From assembly GCA_009843865.1 (NCBI GenBank), contig VYCQ01000032.1, positions 41,891-97,660 of the forward strand: a stretch of DNA of 55,770 nt. Direction: 5' to 3'. The translations under genes were made by a program, and so were the position numbers. Of the stretch, positions 1 through 7,999 are shown in pieces (within the stretch, counting starts at the first letter, position 1; the number at the start of each line of letters is the position of its first letter). The notes beneath the pieces are model-generated. The model was given only the letters and a program-made list of their open reading frames with translations. It did not search any database and had not been told where the DNA came from. The stretch is from Acidimicrobiia bacterium. Its GTDB lineage: Bacteria > Actinomycetota > Acidimicrobiia > Acidimicrobiales > Bin134.

Positions 1-114
1 GAAGTTGTCTTGGGTTTCGGTTCGTAGTTGTTGGATGCTCCTGCGATGTCCGCGATCTAAATAGAGAATTAAGGTAATTATGCTCCCCAACAGGGCAATT
101 GTTGCCTGCTCCAT
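1..114 (-). CDS. N-terminal fragment of a small membrane protein, cut by window edge
   Basis: Reading the minus strand from an ATG at 112-114 gives 38 codons open to the window edge. A ribosome binding site (AAGGAG on the minus strand, about 118-124) sits just upstream, so this is a credible start. Residues 4-19 are a hydrophobic helix (TIALLGSIITLILYL) followed by a basic, glutamine-rich stretch, which suggests a membrane anchor with a cytoplasmic tail. The family is not recognisable from this fragment. It lies downstream of the ABC exporter on the same strand, 219 bp away, so it probably has its own promoter. Confidence 0.55.
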   Translation of the reverse strand, partial: MEQATIALLGSIITLILYLDRGHRRSIQQLRTETQDNF

Positions 115-213
115 GGTTCTCCTTTGGGCAAACTTGAGGTTTGGGGGAATTTTTGAAGATAGTGATTCAGTTGAACAGTAACTAAGTTGAAACTAATTCA
201 TAGCATAGCAGTT

Positions 214-244
214 TTTACACCCTGTGCCGTTTTCCAGATGTCAA
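214..244 (-). promoter_or_regulatory. Weak candidate promoter for the truncated membrane protein
   Basis: On the minus strand a TTGACA hexamer (239-244) is followed after 19 bp by TGTAAA (214-219). The whole 115-333 spacer is AT-rich compared with its surroundings. The spacing is longer than ideal, so this is tentative. No convincing terminator hairpin for the ABC exporter genes was seen here. Confidence 0.25.
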
Positions 245-333
245 ATCAGTGAAGCTCTCATATTTTTTAAGATATCGGATGGCTTGGGCACCTTAAATTA
301 TGTATTCAAAAGTTATGCATTAAACTACACACT

Positions 334-2274
334 TTAAGTGTCGTGAGAAGTGGCATGAGAAGTGCCGCGGGTGCTGACGTGGGCCATCCAAGTGGCGTAC
401 ATCTCTGCATAGTGGCCGCTATGAGCTATGAGTTCTTCGTGAGTGCCAATTTCGGTGATCCTGCCATTTTCTACTACGGCGATGCGGTTGGCGCGCATAG
501 CAGTGGCTAATCGGTGGGCGATGATGATGGCCGTGCGTTCTTCTAGTACAGCATCCAACGCTGCGGTAATTTGGGATTCTGAAAGCATGTCTAAGTTAGA
601 AGTAGCCTCGTCTAGCACTAATACCCTTGGGCGGGCTAGAAGCGCTCGGGCTAAGGCTAAGAGCTGGCGTTCGCCCGCCGACAAAGAAGCCCCCCGTTCG
701 TGTACTTGTGAGTAGATGTTGTTTGGTAAGCGCTCTAACAGGTCGGTTAGGCCCACAGTTTGACACGTTTGCAACACTTCACTGGTGGTGGTATCGGGTC
801 GGGCGAAAGCCACGTTGTCGTAGATTGAGCCATAAAACAAAAACGGTTCTTGAGGTACTACCCCGAGTTGGCGACGTAATGAGGCGAGGGTCACGTTTCG
901 CAGATCGTGGCCGTCGATGGATATAACCCCCTGTTGTGGGTCGTAGAAGCGTGTTATTAGCTTGGCGACGGTGGATTTGCCCGCTCCCGTGGGGCCCACT
1001 ATAGCTAGGCTCTCTCCTGGTGCTAGCTGAAGGTTTATATCATGCAGCACCGGTATTGCAGGGTCGTAGCTGAAGCTCACGTTTTTAAAAACGATCTCGC
1101 CTTGAATTGGTGGGAGATCTTTCGCGTTGGCGGTTTCGATCACTGATGGCTTGTTCTTTAAGAGATCACTTAGCTTGCGCATTGAGGCTTGCCCTTGCTG
1201 GTAGGCATTGTAGAGCTGCACAAGTTGTTGGATGGGGGCAAAAAAGGCTGTTAAGTATAGCACAAAAGCCACTAGCTCACCTTCTGTTAGTGACCCTCTA
1301 AACACCATGTAACCGCCCACTACCAAGACAATGGCTTGACCGATGATGCCGATAGCTTCGGCTGATGATCCGTAAACAGAAGCAGATTTTACGCCTTGCA
1401 AGTTGGCATCCTTATGGCGGCCCACCACGTTAGTGTGGTTTATGACGTTGTATAGGTGGCGGTTATGAGCTGCGATTACCCGAATGCCTGCCAAGCTCTC
1501 TTGTAGGTCGGATAGCACTTCGGCGATGCGGTCTCGTACTAAGTCGTAGTAGTGGTTGGAGACATGCCGAAACCAGATGCTCAGAGCAAAGGTGGCAGGT
1601 ACCACCACAAACAGTGTCAGCGTGGCTAACGAGGGATTAAGCGCGTACAGCACTATGGTGATGACCATTAGGGTAAGCGCTTGTACGGCAAAGTTGATCA
1701 ACCCTTCCTGAAACAACATGGTGAGAGCTTCTAGGTCGCTGGTCATGCGGGTCATCAGCACACCCGCTTTTTCATCGGTGTAGAAGTTCAACGACATTCG
1801 CTGGTAGTGCGAGAAAACCCTGATCCGCAGGGCGTATATGAGCCTCTCGCCCATGCGTCCGGTGAAACGGATGCGCATTGAGGAACTGCTCATATGTACA
1901 ATCACAGAGGCTAAGAAGATTCCTACCACCATTAGCAGCACATCAAAGTTGCCTGGAATGATGCCGCGATCAATGCCTATCTGTGTCAGCAGCGGGCCGG
2001 TTTGCATCATGGCGGTTTCCAAGATCACCAATAGCAGCGCTATAGCTAACGAGTCGCGGTGTGGCCACAGAAATGAACGCAAGGTGAGCGGAGGATCATC
2101 AGGTTGGCGATGACTGAAGTTCACCTCTACCGCTGGGTGCGCGGGTTCTTTGGCCAGCACTGCTTCAACTTGGTTTATTAGGTTGCCGGGCACCCCTCCG
2201 TGGGGCAAGCCAGCATCACGGGCCGCGTTTTGGGCTTGTGGACCCCCAAAGAAGCCCCCACCCCAACCGGTCAC
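334..2274 (-). CDS. ABC exporter half-transporter, canonical ATPase subunit
   Basis: A 646-residue type IV (MsbA-like) exporter half: a glycine-rich cytoplasmic N-terminus (about 1-70), a six-helix membrane domain (about 72-370) and a nucleotide-binding domain (about 395-630). Walker A is GPTGAGKS (427-434), the signature LSAGERQ (531-537), Walker B ends in LDEAT with catalytic Glu556, and the switch His is H587. Its GTG start overlaps the upstream partner's TGA by 4 bp, so the two are made together. The partner has degenerate ATPase residues, so this subunit supplies the catalytic glutamate of a heterodimeric exporter. Similar pairs are known in actinobacteria (for example Rv1272c/Rv1273c) as lipid or drug exporters. 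The substrate cannot be told from sequence. Confidence 0.93.
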   Translation of the reverse strand: MTGWGGGFFGGPQAQNAARDAGLPHGGVPGNLINQVEAVLAKEPAHPAVEVNFSHRQPDDPPLTLRSFLWPHRDSLAIALLLVILETAMMQTGPLLTQIGIDRGIIPGNFDVLLMVVGIFLASVIVHMSSSSMRIRFTGRMGERLIYALRIRVFSHYQRMSLNFYTDEKAGVLMTRMTSDLEALTMLFQEGLINFAVQALTLMVITIVLYALNPSLATLTLFVVVPATFALSIWFRHVSNHYYDLVRDRIAEVLSDLQESLAGIRVIAAHNRHLYNVINHTNVVGRHKDANLQGVKSASVYGSSAEAIGIIGQAIVLVVGGYMVFRGSLTEGELVAFVLYLTAFFAPIQQLVQLYNAYQQGQASMRKLSDLLKNKPSVIETANAKDLPPIQGEIVFKNVSFSYDPAIPVLHDINLQLAPGESLAIVGPTGAGKSTVAKLITRFYDPQQGVISIDGHDLRNVTLASLRRQLGVVPQEPFLFYGSIYDNVAFARPDTTTSEVLQTCQTVGLTDLLERLPNNIYSQVHERGASLSAGERQLLALARALLARPRVLVLDEATSNLDMLSESQITAALDAVLEERTAIIIAHRLATAMRANRIAVVENGRITEIGTHEELIAHSGHYAEMYATWMAHVSTRGTSHATSHDT

Positions 2275-4238
2275 AGATATCTGCCGTTCTGTTGAGGGCT
2301 GTTTTCTTGGTTGAAGTCTTGTCTGAAGCTTTGCTTGTTCGTGTGAGTTAAGATATCCACATATTCTGGGTCGTTGGCCAGTAGTTCAGCGTGGGTGCCC
2401 ATGTTAGACACCTTGCCATCGGCTAGCACCACCACTCGCTCAGCTAGGCTGATGGTGGATAGTCGGTGAGCAATGATAATGGTGGTTCTGTTGGTCATTA
2501 GCGTGTGCAAAGCTTGGTGGATTGCTTCTTCTACGGTGACATCTATGGCACTGGTGGCATCATCCAAGATCAAGATCTTGGGATTGGTTAATAGGGTGCG
2601 GGCGATAGCTATTCGCTGGCGTTGCCCCCCTGAGAGGTCGTAGCCGCGTTCGCCCACCACGGTGTCGTAGCCTTCTGCCAACTTGCTAATAAAGCTGTGG
2701 GCTTGGGCAGCTTGGGCAGCAGCCACCACCTCGCTATGGGATGCATGCGGGCGGCCGTAAGCGATGTTGTTGTGTATCGAAGCGGAGAACAAGAAGGGTT
2801 CGTCTATCACTAGGCCAATGGTGTGGCGCAAGCTCCGTAGGGTTATGTTGCGCACATCCTGACCGTCTACACGCACCGCGCCGTTGTCGACATCATAAAA
2901 GCGATCTAGTAGCCGTGCTACGGTGGATTTTCCGCTGCCGGTGCGTCCTACCAGAGCCACCCGCTCGCCGGGCTGAATGTGTAAGTTGAAACCGTTCAAC
3001 ACTGGTATCTCGGGTTGATAGCCGAAGCTGACGTTGTCGAAATCCACCTTGCCCGCAGGAGAAATGAGACCTTCAGGAGAAATTAGGTCAACAGCATTGG
3101 TGGAGTCGGTTATTTCAGGTGTCTCATCAAGGATTTCGTAGATCCTTTGTGCTGCTGCTTTGGCTCGTTGAGCTTGCATCAGCAAAAAGCCTGCCGATCG
3201 GAAAGGTGCTTGAAGCATTATTACATAGGCACTAAAGGCCAGCAGCGTGCCCACAGTTACTTGTCCGTGGATGGCTATCCAGCCGCCGTAAAGTAACACC
3301 ATGGCGGTGCCTATACGGGGCAGCGACTCAATCAGCGGGTTCCAGCGGGCTCGGGCATCGGCGATGCGGTCGTTGGTCCATTGGATGCGTTGGGCTGAGC
3401 GGCCTAGAAGAGCAATTTGGCGTTTTTCAGCGACAAATGATTTCACCACTCTGGTGCCGTTTATGTTCTCATCCACGATGGTTGCTAGTTCGGCCATACG
3501 TGCCTGGCTCACCCAGGACAGCGGGAACACCTCGTAGCGGAATCTCACCCCCAGCCAATACACGCCGGGCAGCGGAGCAAGGGCAACTAAAGCCAACCAT
3601 GGATGAACCCACAGCATGTAGGCGAAGGCCAGTAAGAACGAGAGCACGCTCATGCTAATGATCGGTGCGAACGCCAACAGTATTTGCACCGAACGAATAT
3701 CGCTGTTGGCTCGGGAGATGACCTGGCCTGATTGGGTGCGGTCGTAATAAGAGAACGACAGTCGTGTGAGGTGCTCATAAATGATGGCTCGCATGTCGGT
3801 TTCGATGTTCCAACCAAGCTTGAACAGCAGGTAGCGGTTAGCTCCGCCAAATAACATGCGTATAAGACCCAGCACGATTATTGCGATTGTGGTTACCCAC
3901 AACGTTTGGCGGTCGCCAGCGCTGGTGGCATCCACCGCGTGGCGGGCTGCTGCGGGTACCGCTATTTGGGCAGTCAGGCCAAGAATGCCGGTGACAATTC
4001 CGGCGAGAAGCAGGTTGCTGTGAGAGCGGATTAGCGGCATCAAGCGCTTTATCCAACCCTTAGAAGGATCTGGGTCGATGTTGGCCGTTGGCCGCTGATA
4101 TTGCGAAGCTATTCTGATTGGTTCAAATTCGGGCGGCTTATCTTGGTTTGTACCAAGTGGAGGTTTTTCTTGGGCGGTGTTGTTTAATTCTGATGGAGAA
4201 AGTTTTTGTGCAGAAAGTCTCCGAGTGACCGCTGTCAT
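2271..4238 (-). CDS. ABC exporter half-transporter, degenerate-site subunit
   Basis: A 655-residue exporter half: a long polar N-terminal extension (1-65), a membrane domain (about 66-375) and a nucleotide-binding domain (about 398-635). Walker A is intact (GRTGSGKS, 431-438) and the signature is LSGGQRQ. Walker B reads LILDDAT, so the catalytic Glu is Asp560, and the Q-loop glutamine position is Asp479 (LVIDEPF). Both substitutions are typical of the degenerate half of asymmetric heterodimeric ABC exporters. It is the first gene of a two-gene operon, overlapping the next by 4 bp. The ATG at 4236-4238 has no Shine-Dalgarno but has a -10 like TAAGAT nine bases upstream. Confidence 0.93.
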   Translation of the reverse strand: MTAVTRRLSAQKLSPSELNNTAQEKPPLGTNQDKPPEFEPIRIASQYQRPTANIDPDPSKGWIKRLMPLIRSHSNLLLAGIVTGILGLTAQIAVPAAARHAVDATSAGDRQTLWVTTIAIIVLGLIRMLFGGANRYLLFKLGWNIETDMRAIIYEHLTRLSFSYYDRTQSGQVISRANSDIRSVQILLAFAPIISMSVLSFLLAFAYMLWVHPWLALVALAPLPGVYWLGVRFRYEVFPLSWVSQARMAELATIVDENINGTRVVKSFVAEKRQIALLGRSAQRIQWTNDRIADARARWNPLIESLPRIGTAMVLLYGGWIAIHGQVTVGTLLAFSAYVIMLQAPFRSAGFLLMQAQRAKAAAQRIYEILDETPEITDSTNAVDLISPEGLISPAGKVDFDNVSFGYQPEIPVLNGFNLHIQPGERVALVGRTGSGKSTVARLLDRFYDVDNGAVRVDGQDVRNITLRSLRHTIGLVIDEPFLFSASIHNNIAYGRPHASHSEVVAAAQAAQAHSFISKLAEGYDTVVGERGYDLSGGQRQRIAIARTLLTNPKILILDDATSAIDVTVEEAIHQALHTLMTNRTTIIIAHRLSTISLAERVVVLADGKVSNMGTHAELLANDPEYVDILTHTNKQSFRQDFNQENSPQQNGRYL

Positions 4239-4256
4239 CGTAGGGTTATCTTACCA
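4239..4256. promoter_or_regulatory. Divergent, probably leaderless promoter between ABC exporter and CNNM genes
   Basis: Only 18 bp separate two divergent ATG codons. On the minus strand TAAGAT (4248-4253) lies 9 nt before the exporter ATG. On the plus strand TAGGGT (4241-4246) lies 10 nt before the CNNM ATG. Neither side has room for a 5' leader or shows a ribosome binding site. Any -35 elements must lie inside the opposing coding sequence. Confidence 0.55.
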
Positions 4257-5612
4257 ATGAGCTTGTTTACCTTTTTAGGTCTTGGAGTAGCGGCCCTGTT
4301 GGTGGCCGCCAACGGTGTTTTTGTGGCTGTGGAGTTTGCCTTGGTTGCAGTAGACCGAATCCGTATAGAGCAGCTCGCCGCTGAGGGCAAGCGGGCAGCT
4401 CGTATCGCTTTGGTTTTGCTTAAGTCACTGTCGTTTCAACTTTCTGGTGCTCAATTCGGCATAACCGTTACATCGCTTGTTTTGGGTTTCATAGCGCGAC
4501 CCGCTATCGCCCAAGCTTTAGAGCCGTTGGTGGATAATTTTGTGGCAGGCGGCGCTGTGGGGCTGTCTATTGCCGCGGCCCTAGTCATAGCTGTGATGGT
4601 GCAGATGGTGTTGGGTGAGTTGGTGCCCAAGACGCTGGCCATAGCTCGCCCGTTAGCAACCTCATTGCGACTTGCAGTCCCAATGAGGGCTTTTTCGGTT
4701 GCCGCGGGGCCGGTTATTCGACTGTTTGACGGTTCTGCCAACAAGATGGTGGCTTGGTTGGGTTTTCAACCTACCGAAGAATTGAGCGAAGGGCGTTCTC
4801 GGGAGGAGTTGGAATGGCTGTTTCGTCTTTCCGGGCGAGAAGGGGCGCTGCATCCCACGAGTGCCCGGTTGCTTACTCGAGCCATTGGCTTTGCCGAGCG
4901 AGATGCAGCCGATGTGCTGGTGCCGAGAGTTTCGGTATGCACGATTGATCGCAAGCAATCAGTAGCTGACATGGTTGTGTTATCTGGTCGCACCGGGTTT
5001 TCCCGCTTTCCTGTCATTGGTAGTGATATTGATGATGTGGTGGGTGTGGCTTCGGTGAAATATGTGTACCGCGTTCAAGAGGTTGAGCGTGCTACCACGC
5101 CTGTTGTCACCATCATGCAGCCGCCATTGGTAGTGCCGGAGACTAGAGACCTGCGTTCGTTATTGCTAGATATGCGAGCTCAACGCAGTCCCTTGGCGGT
5201 GGTGTTAGATGAGCACGGCGGTACCGCAGGCATTGTTACTCAAGAAGACCTAGTGGAAGAGATCGTGGGTGAGATCTCTGATGAACACGATGAGGTGGAA
5301 CCGCCCGCAGTAGCTCGTTACGCGGGGGAATTGGTAGTGCAAGCGGGTATTCATCCTCATGAACTAGAAGATATGGTTGGGTTAGAAGTGCCAGAGGGCG
5401 AATATGAGACTTTGGCTGGGTTTATTTTGGGCTATCTCCAGCGTATTCCCATTGCCGGGGAGGTTTTCCGGTTTGAGGGGTGGGAGTTTGAGATACAAGC
5501 GGTGGATCGCAATCGGATCGACACCGTGTTGTTACGTCCACCTGAAACACCTAAAGCATCCACAGAGATGCATCTCAGCCGTCAAACTCAGATGACGCAG
5601 GAGGGTTCGTGA
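4257..5612 (+). CDS. CNNM/HlyC-CorC family transporter, full-length
   Basis: A 451-residue protein with a DUF21/CNNM membrane domain (about 1-190, four hydrophobic segments), a CBS-domain pair (about 200-330) and a C-terminal CorC_HlyC transporter-associated domain (about 345-430). Family members bind Mg-ATP at the CBS pair and are implicated in Mg2+ or Co2+ efflux. The ATG at 4257 is preferred over an upstream start at 4206 because the latter would overlap the divergent exporter gene and add a polar, non-homologous N-terminus. It ends in a GTGA overlap with a second CNNM gene. The tandem arrangement resembles Rv1842c/Rv1841c. Confidence 0.9.
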   Translation: MSLFTFLGLGVAALLVAANGVFVAVEFALVAVDRIRIEQLAAEGKRAARIALVLLKSLSFQLSGAQFGITVTSLVLGFIARPAIAQALEPLVDNFVAGGAVGLSIAAALVIAVMVQMVLGELVPKTLAIARPLATSLRLAVPMRAFSVAAGPVIRLFDGSANKMVAWLGFQPTEELSEGRSREELEWLFRLSGREGALHPTSARLLTRAIGFAERDAADVLVPRVSVCTIDRKQSVADMVVLSGRTGFSRFPVIGSDIDDVVGVASVKYVYRVQEVERATTPVVTIMQPPLVVPETRDLRSLLLDMRAQRSPLAVVLDEHGGTAGIVTQEDLVEEIVGEISDEHDEVEPPAVARYAGELVVQAGIHPHELEDMVGLEVPEGEYETLAGFILGYLQRIPIAGEVFRFEGWEFEIQAVDRNRIDTVLLRPPETPKASTEMHLSRQTQMTQEGS

Positions 5613-6676
5613 TCGCCGCTTACATTGCGGTGGGCATTGTGCTTCTAGCCGCTAATGCTGCGTTTGTGGCGGTGGAGTTTGCCTTGTTAGTCGCACGTAG
5701 ATCGCGTTTAGAGCCCTTAGCGGAGGCTGGTAATCGGCGGGCTCGTATGACGTTGGCGGCCATGAGCGATCTGAACTTGCAGTTAGCTGGTGCCCAGTTA
5801 GGTATTACCATGGCATCGCTTGGGTTGGGTTTTGTGGCCGAACCTGCCGTGGCTCACTTAATTGAGAGGGTGGTGGAATCTTTCGTGCATCTTCCCTCTG
5901 GGGTGTTGCACGCCATTTCGTTTACGGTAGCGCTGACTATCGTGGTGTATCTGCACATGGTGTTGGGTGAAATGGTGCCTAAAAACATTGCTTTAGCAGG
6001 TGCGGAGCGCACGGCCATGTGGTTGGCCCCAGTTAATCGTGTGTATGTGATGTTGTTTGGGCCGTTGATTGGGTTGTTGAACCTCATTAGCCGAGGATTG
6101 GTGCGTTTGCTGGGGGTGCAGCCGCGCGACGAACTATCTAGCACTCATACTGCTCAGGAGTTTGCTGTGTTGGTGGAGCACTCCGCAGCAGAGGGTTATT
6201 TGGATGATTTTGATCGCTCTTTGTTGTCTAGCGCTTTAGAGCTAGCTGGCAGGCCGGTGCAGTCAGTGATGGTGCCCCGAGATCAAGTGGTAGCTGTCGA
6301 GCAGCGGGTTCACGCTAGTGATGTGCTTGATGTGATGAACTCCAGCGGTCATTCCAGGGTGGTTGTTTATAATGATTCGCTAGATCAGATTATCGGGTTT
6401 GTGCACGCTAAAGATCTGCTAGCGGTTACCGGAACACGAGCTTTGCAACCGTTAGGCGCAGATTTGATTCGTGCGGTGCCGAACATCAACGAGAACACTT
6501 CGTTAGAGGGCGCGCTTTCCCTGATGCAGAGCAGCCATTGTCATCTAGCTGTGGTGCAAAGGGTTTCGCGACGACGCGGCAGAGGTTTCACCGTGGGCAT
6601 AGTCACCTTAGAGGACGTGTTAGAAGTGCTAGTGGGTGACCTCAACGACGAAACTGATCTTTTACATAGAACTTAG
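5609..6676 (+). CDS. CNNM/HlyC-CorC family transporter, short paralogue
   Basis: A 355-residue paralogue of the preceding protein: DUF21 membrane domain (about 1-185) followed by two CBS domains (about 205-345). It stops right after the second CBS (GDLNDET), so the C-terminal CorC_HlyC domain of its neighbour is missing. That is normal for the shorter member of actinobacterial CNNM pairs. The GTG start overlaps the upstream TGA by 4 bp and is preceded by GGAGG. The pair may form a heterodimer, by inference from operon structure. Confidence 0.9.
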   Translation: MIAAYIAVGIVLLAANAAFVAVEFALLVARRSRLEPLAEAGNRRARMTLAAMSDLNLQLAGAQLGITMASLGLGFVAEPAVAHLIERVVESFVHLPSGVLHAISFTVALTIVVYLHMVLGEMVPKNIALAGAERTAMWLAPVNRVYVMLFGPLIGLLNLISRGLVRLLGVQPRDELSSTHTAQEFAVLVEHSAAEGYLDDFDRSLLSSALELAGRPVQSVMVPRDQVVAVEQRVHASDVLDVMNSSGHSRVVVYNDSLDQIIGFVHAKDLLAVTGTRALQPLGADLIRAVPNINENTSLEGALSLMQSSHCHLAVVQRVSRRRGRGFTVGIVTLEDVLEVLVGDLNDETDLLHRT

Positions 6677-7276
6677 TTATTGGTGATTGTACCTAGTCGC
6701 CGGTGAGCATTGTGTTGAGGCGCAGAGCGCAGCTGTGTGTTTGGGATTGGTTTTTGATGTTTGGACAAGTGAATGTGGATTGAGTTGTGTTGGTCTTGGT
6801 GTGGATGGGATGGGGAGATGGAGTGCCCCAACGAAGCCCCAGTTTGCTCGTGCCCCAAAAGTCGATGAATGAATCAACGAGATAACTTCGTTGGTGAGAA
6901 GAAGATAAAAGAGGTAACGCTGCTGATATGCGACGGGTTTTAGTACGAGAAATTCTGTTGAACACAACCCATTGAAGTCAGCACAGAAGGCTTTCGCGAG
7001 ATATGGGCGCAGCTTCCCGAGCAGCACTGTGCCTGCGTGGAAGGAGTTACATAAACTTTCTGGCTCATGTTGGTCATTGAGCATCAAGAGTTGTCCCGTC
7101 CAAGATGTGACGTGTTCTAGACCGATATAGGGATTCTGTTCGCTTTGTTCTGGTTCAACTTTCATATCCGATCTGTTGACAGACCGGCAGAGTCGTCTGA
7201 TTTCCCAGTGCTTTGGTACGTCTCCTAGCTATTGCACTCCTGAGGGTTTGTAGTGGGGGTAGGGGGATCTTATCAA
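6677..7276 (-). pseudogene. hsdS: hsdS, type I restriction specificity subunit remnant
   Basis: The minus-strand frame reads YPHYKPSGVQ, then a TAG stop (7229-7231), then LGDVPKHWEIRRL and on into YIGLEHV, GKLRPYLAKAF and STEFLVLKP. This is the start and first target-recognition half of a type I restriction-modification HsdS protein. The stop falls exactly where the family has the Trp of GVEWLG, so it looks like TGG changed to TAG. Homology fades after LHLPIPS (about 6803), where the dimerisation helix and second recognition domain should follow. The remaining frame to 6677 is unrelated low-complexity sequence. No hsdM or hsdR is nearby. An open frame from ATG 7165 remains but would make only a fragment. 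Confidence 0.8.
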
Positions 7277-7337
7277 ATCGGCATGACTAAATCAGTGGGG
7301 CGATTTTGTCCGGGACCTCGTGGCGCTGGGCGCGGTG

Positions 7338-7547
7338 TCATGCCTCGCGCCGTTCATTTCGGTGTTGCGATGCCCATTCAATCACCAAGCCGTTGGCTCT
7401 TGGCGGTAAATCTCCGTCAGATACAGTCAGATTGTCAATGTCCTCCACAGTCTCATGGCCACCGTACTTCGCGTGGAAATGAGGAGGTGGGTGGTTGCCG
7501 TAGGACATCTGGATCACGATGCCATAGAAACGGCAGAGTTCAGGCAT
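7338..7547 (-). CDS. DUF4160 protein, C-terminus cut by a nonsense change
   Basis: A 69-residue protein with the DUF4160 pattern (MPELCRFYGIVIQM, then PPPHFHAKYGG, then RANGLVIEWASQHR). The stop TGA (7338-7340) lies where family members have a Trp. The same frame continues for 16 codons (HRAQRHEVPDKIAPLI) to a second stop at 7287-7289, which matches the usual DUF4160 ending. A TGG-to-TGA mutation has therefore probably removed the last 17 residues. It overlaps the upstream DUF2442 gene by 8 bp. DUF4160 and DUF2442 genes are commonly adjacent and have been suggested to be toxin-antitoxin-like, but no function is established. Confidence 0.75.
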   Translation of the reverse strand: MPELCRFYGIVIQMSYGNHPPPHFHAKYGGHETVEDIDNLTVSDGDLPPRANGLVIEWASQHRNERREA

Positions 7548-7842
7548 CGGTAAGCGTGCGGCTCAACCTCGGCATGTATTCTTCTAAAGACAGACCAGTT
7601 AAGCGCATGTAGAGCGCGTCCGGGCATATGTCGATGCTGTCGCCCCAGCAAACTGCGTCTCCGTCACTGATGCTCACATCGGCAAAGAAGGAAGGGTCAG
7701 ACCATGCCTTGAACACACCCTTGCCAGCTAGGTGCGTTAGATCGATCTCACCCTCGATGCCATCATCGAAGCGCAACCAAATCCGATACGGCTGGCGCGC
7801 TTGCACCTCAACCGGGCGGATCAGTTCCTTATTATCGCTCAT
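7540..7842 (-). CDS. DUF2442 domain protein
   Basis: A 100-residue soluble protein with the DUF2442 pattern: IWLRFDDGIEGEIDL near residue 21, a central SDPSFFADV and a C-terminal CWGDSIDICPDALYMR. It is the first gene of a two-gene unit with DUF4160, overlapping by 8 bp. The ATG has no Shine-Dalgarno; TAGCAT lies 9 nt upstream on the minus strand, consistent with the leaderless pattern seen elsewhere. The function is unknown. The low G+C relatedness to surrounding core genes and the hsdS remnant next door suggest an accessory origin. Confidence 0.8.
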   Translation of the reverse strand: MSDNKELIRPVEVQARQPYRIWLRFDDGIEGEIDLTHLAGKGVFKAWSDPSFFADVSISDGDAVCWGDSIDICPDALYMRLTGLSLEEYMPRLSRTLTDA

Positions 7843-7999
7843 CGCAAAAAAATGCTACTCGGTCACCCGATACCCTCTACGAGCAGGTGGGTGATGACCT
7901 CGCCGTCTGATGTCGTTTTCTTCGCTGTCAGCATGGTTCAGGAACTGAGGCGGTAGCGGTTTCTCACACCTCAAGTGCTGGCACAGGAAGCTTTAATAG
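7843..7999. other. Intergenic spacer, no supported gene
   Basis: This 157-bp gap between two accessory units holds only a 23-codon minus-strand frame (7863-7934) without a ribosome binding site. I see no hairpin terminator or repeat. It may contain decayed coding sequence. Confidence 0.4.

Noticed and set aside
329..341. Palindrome ACACTT-T-AAGTGT over the exporter stop codon
   Set aside because: It has no loop to form a hairpin and no T run; it could be a protein site but a 13-bp palindrome alone is weak evidence.
7229..7340. Reading TAG or TGA as Trp (altered genetic code)
   Set aside because: Both TAG and TGA end many intact core genes at canonical lengths, often overlapping the next start, so they are ordinary stops; the two cases are nonsense changes in decaying genes.
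7253..7612. 119-residue plus-strand ORF over the DUF4160/DUF2442 genes
   Set aside because: It is antisense to two recognisable domain families, with low-complexity, Cys/Arg-rich composition and no ribosome binding site.
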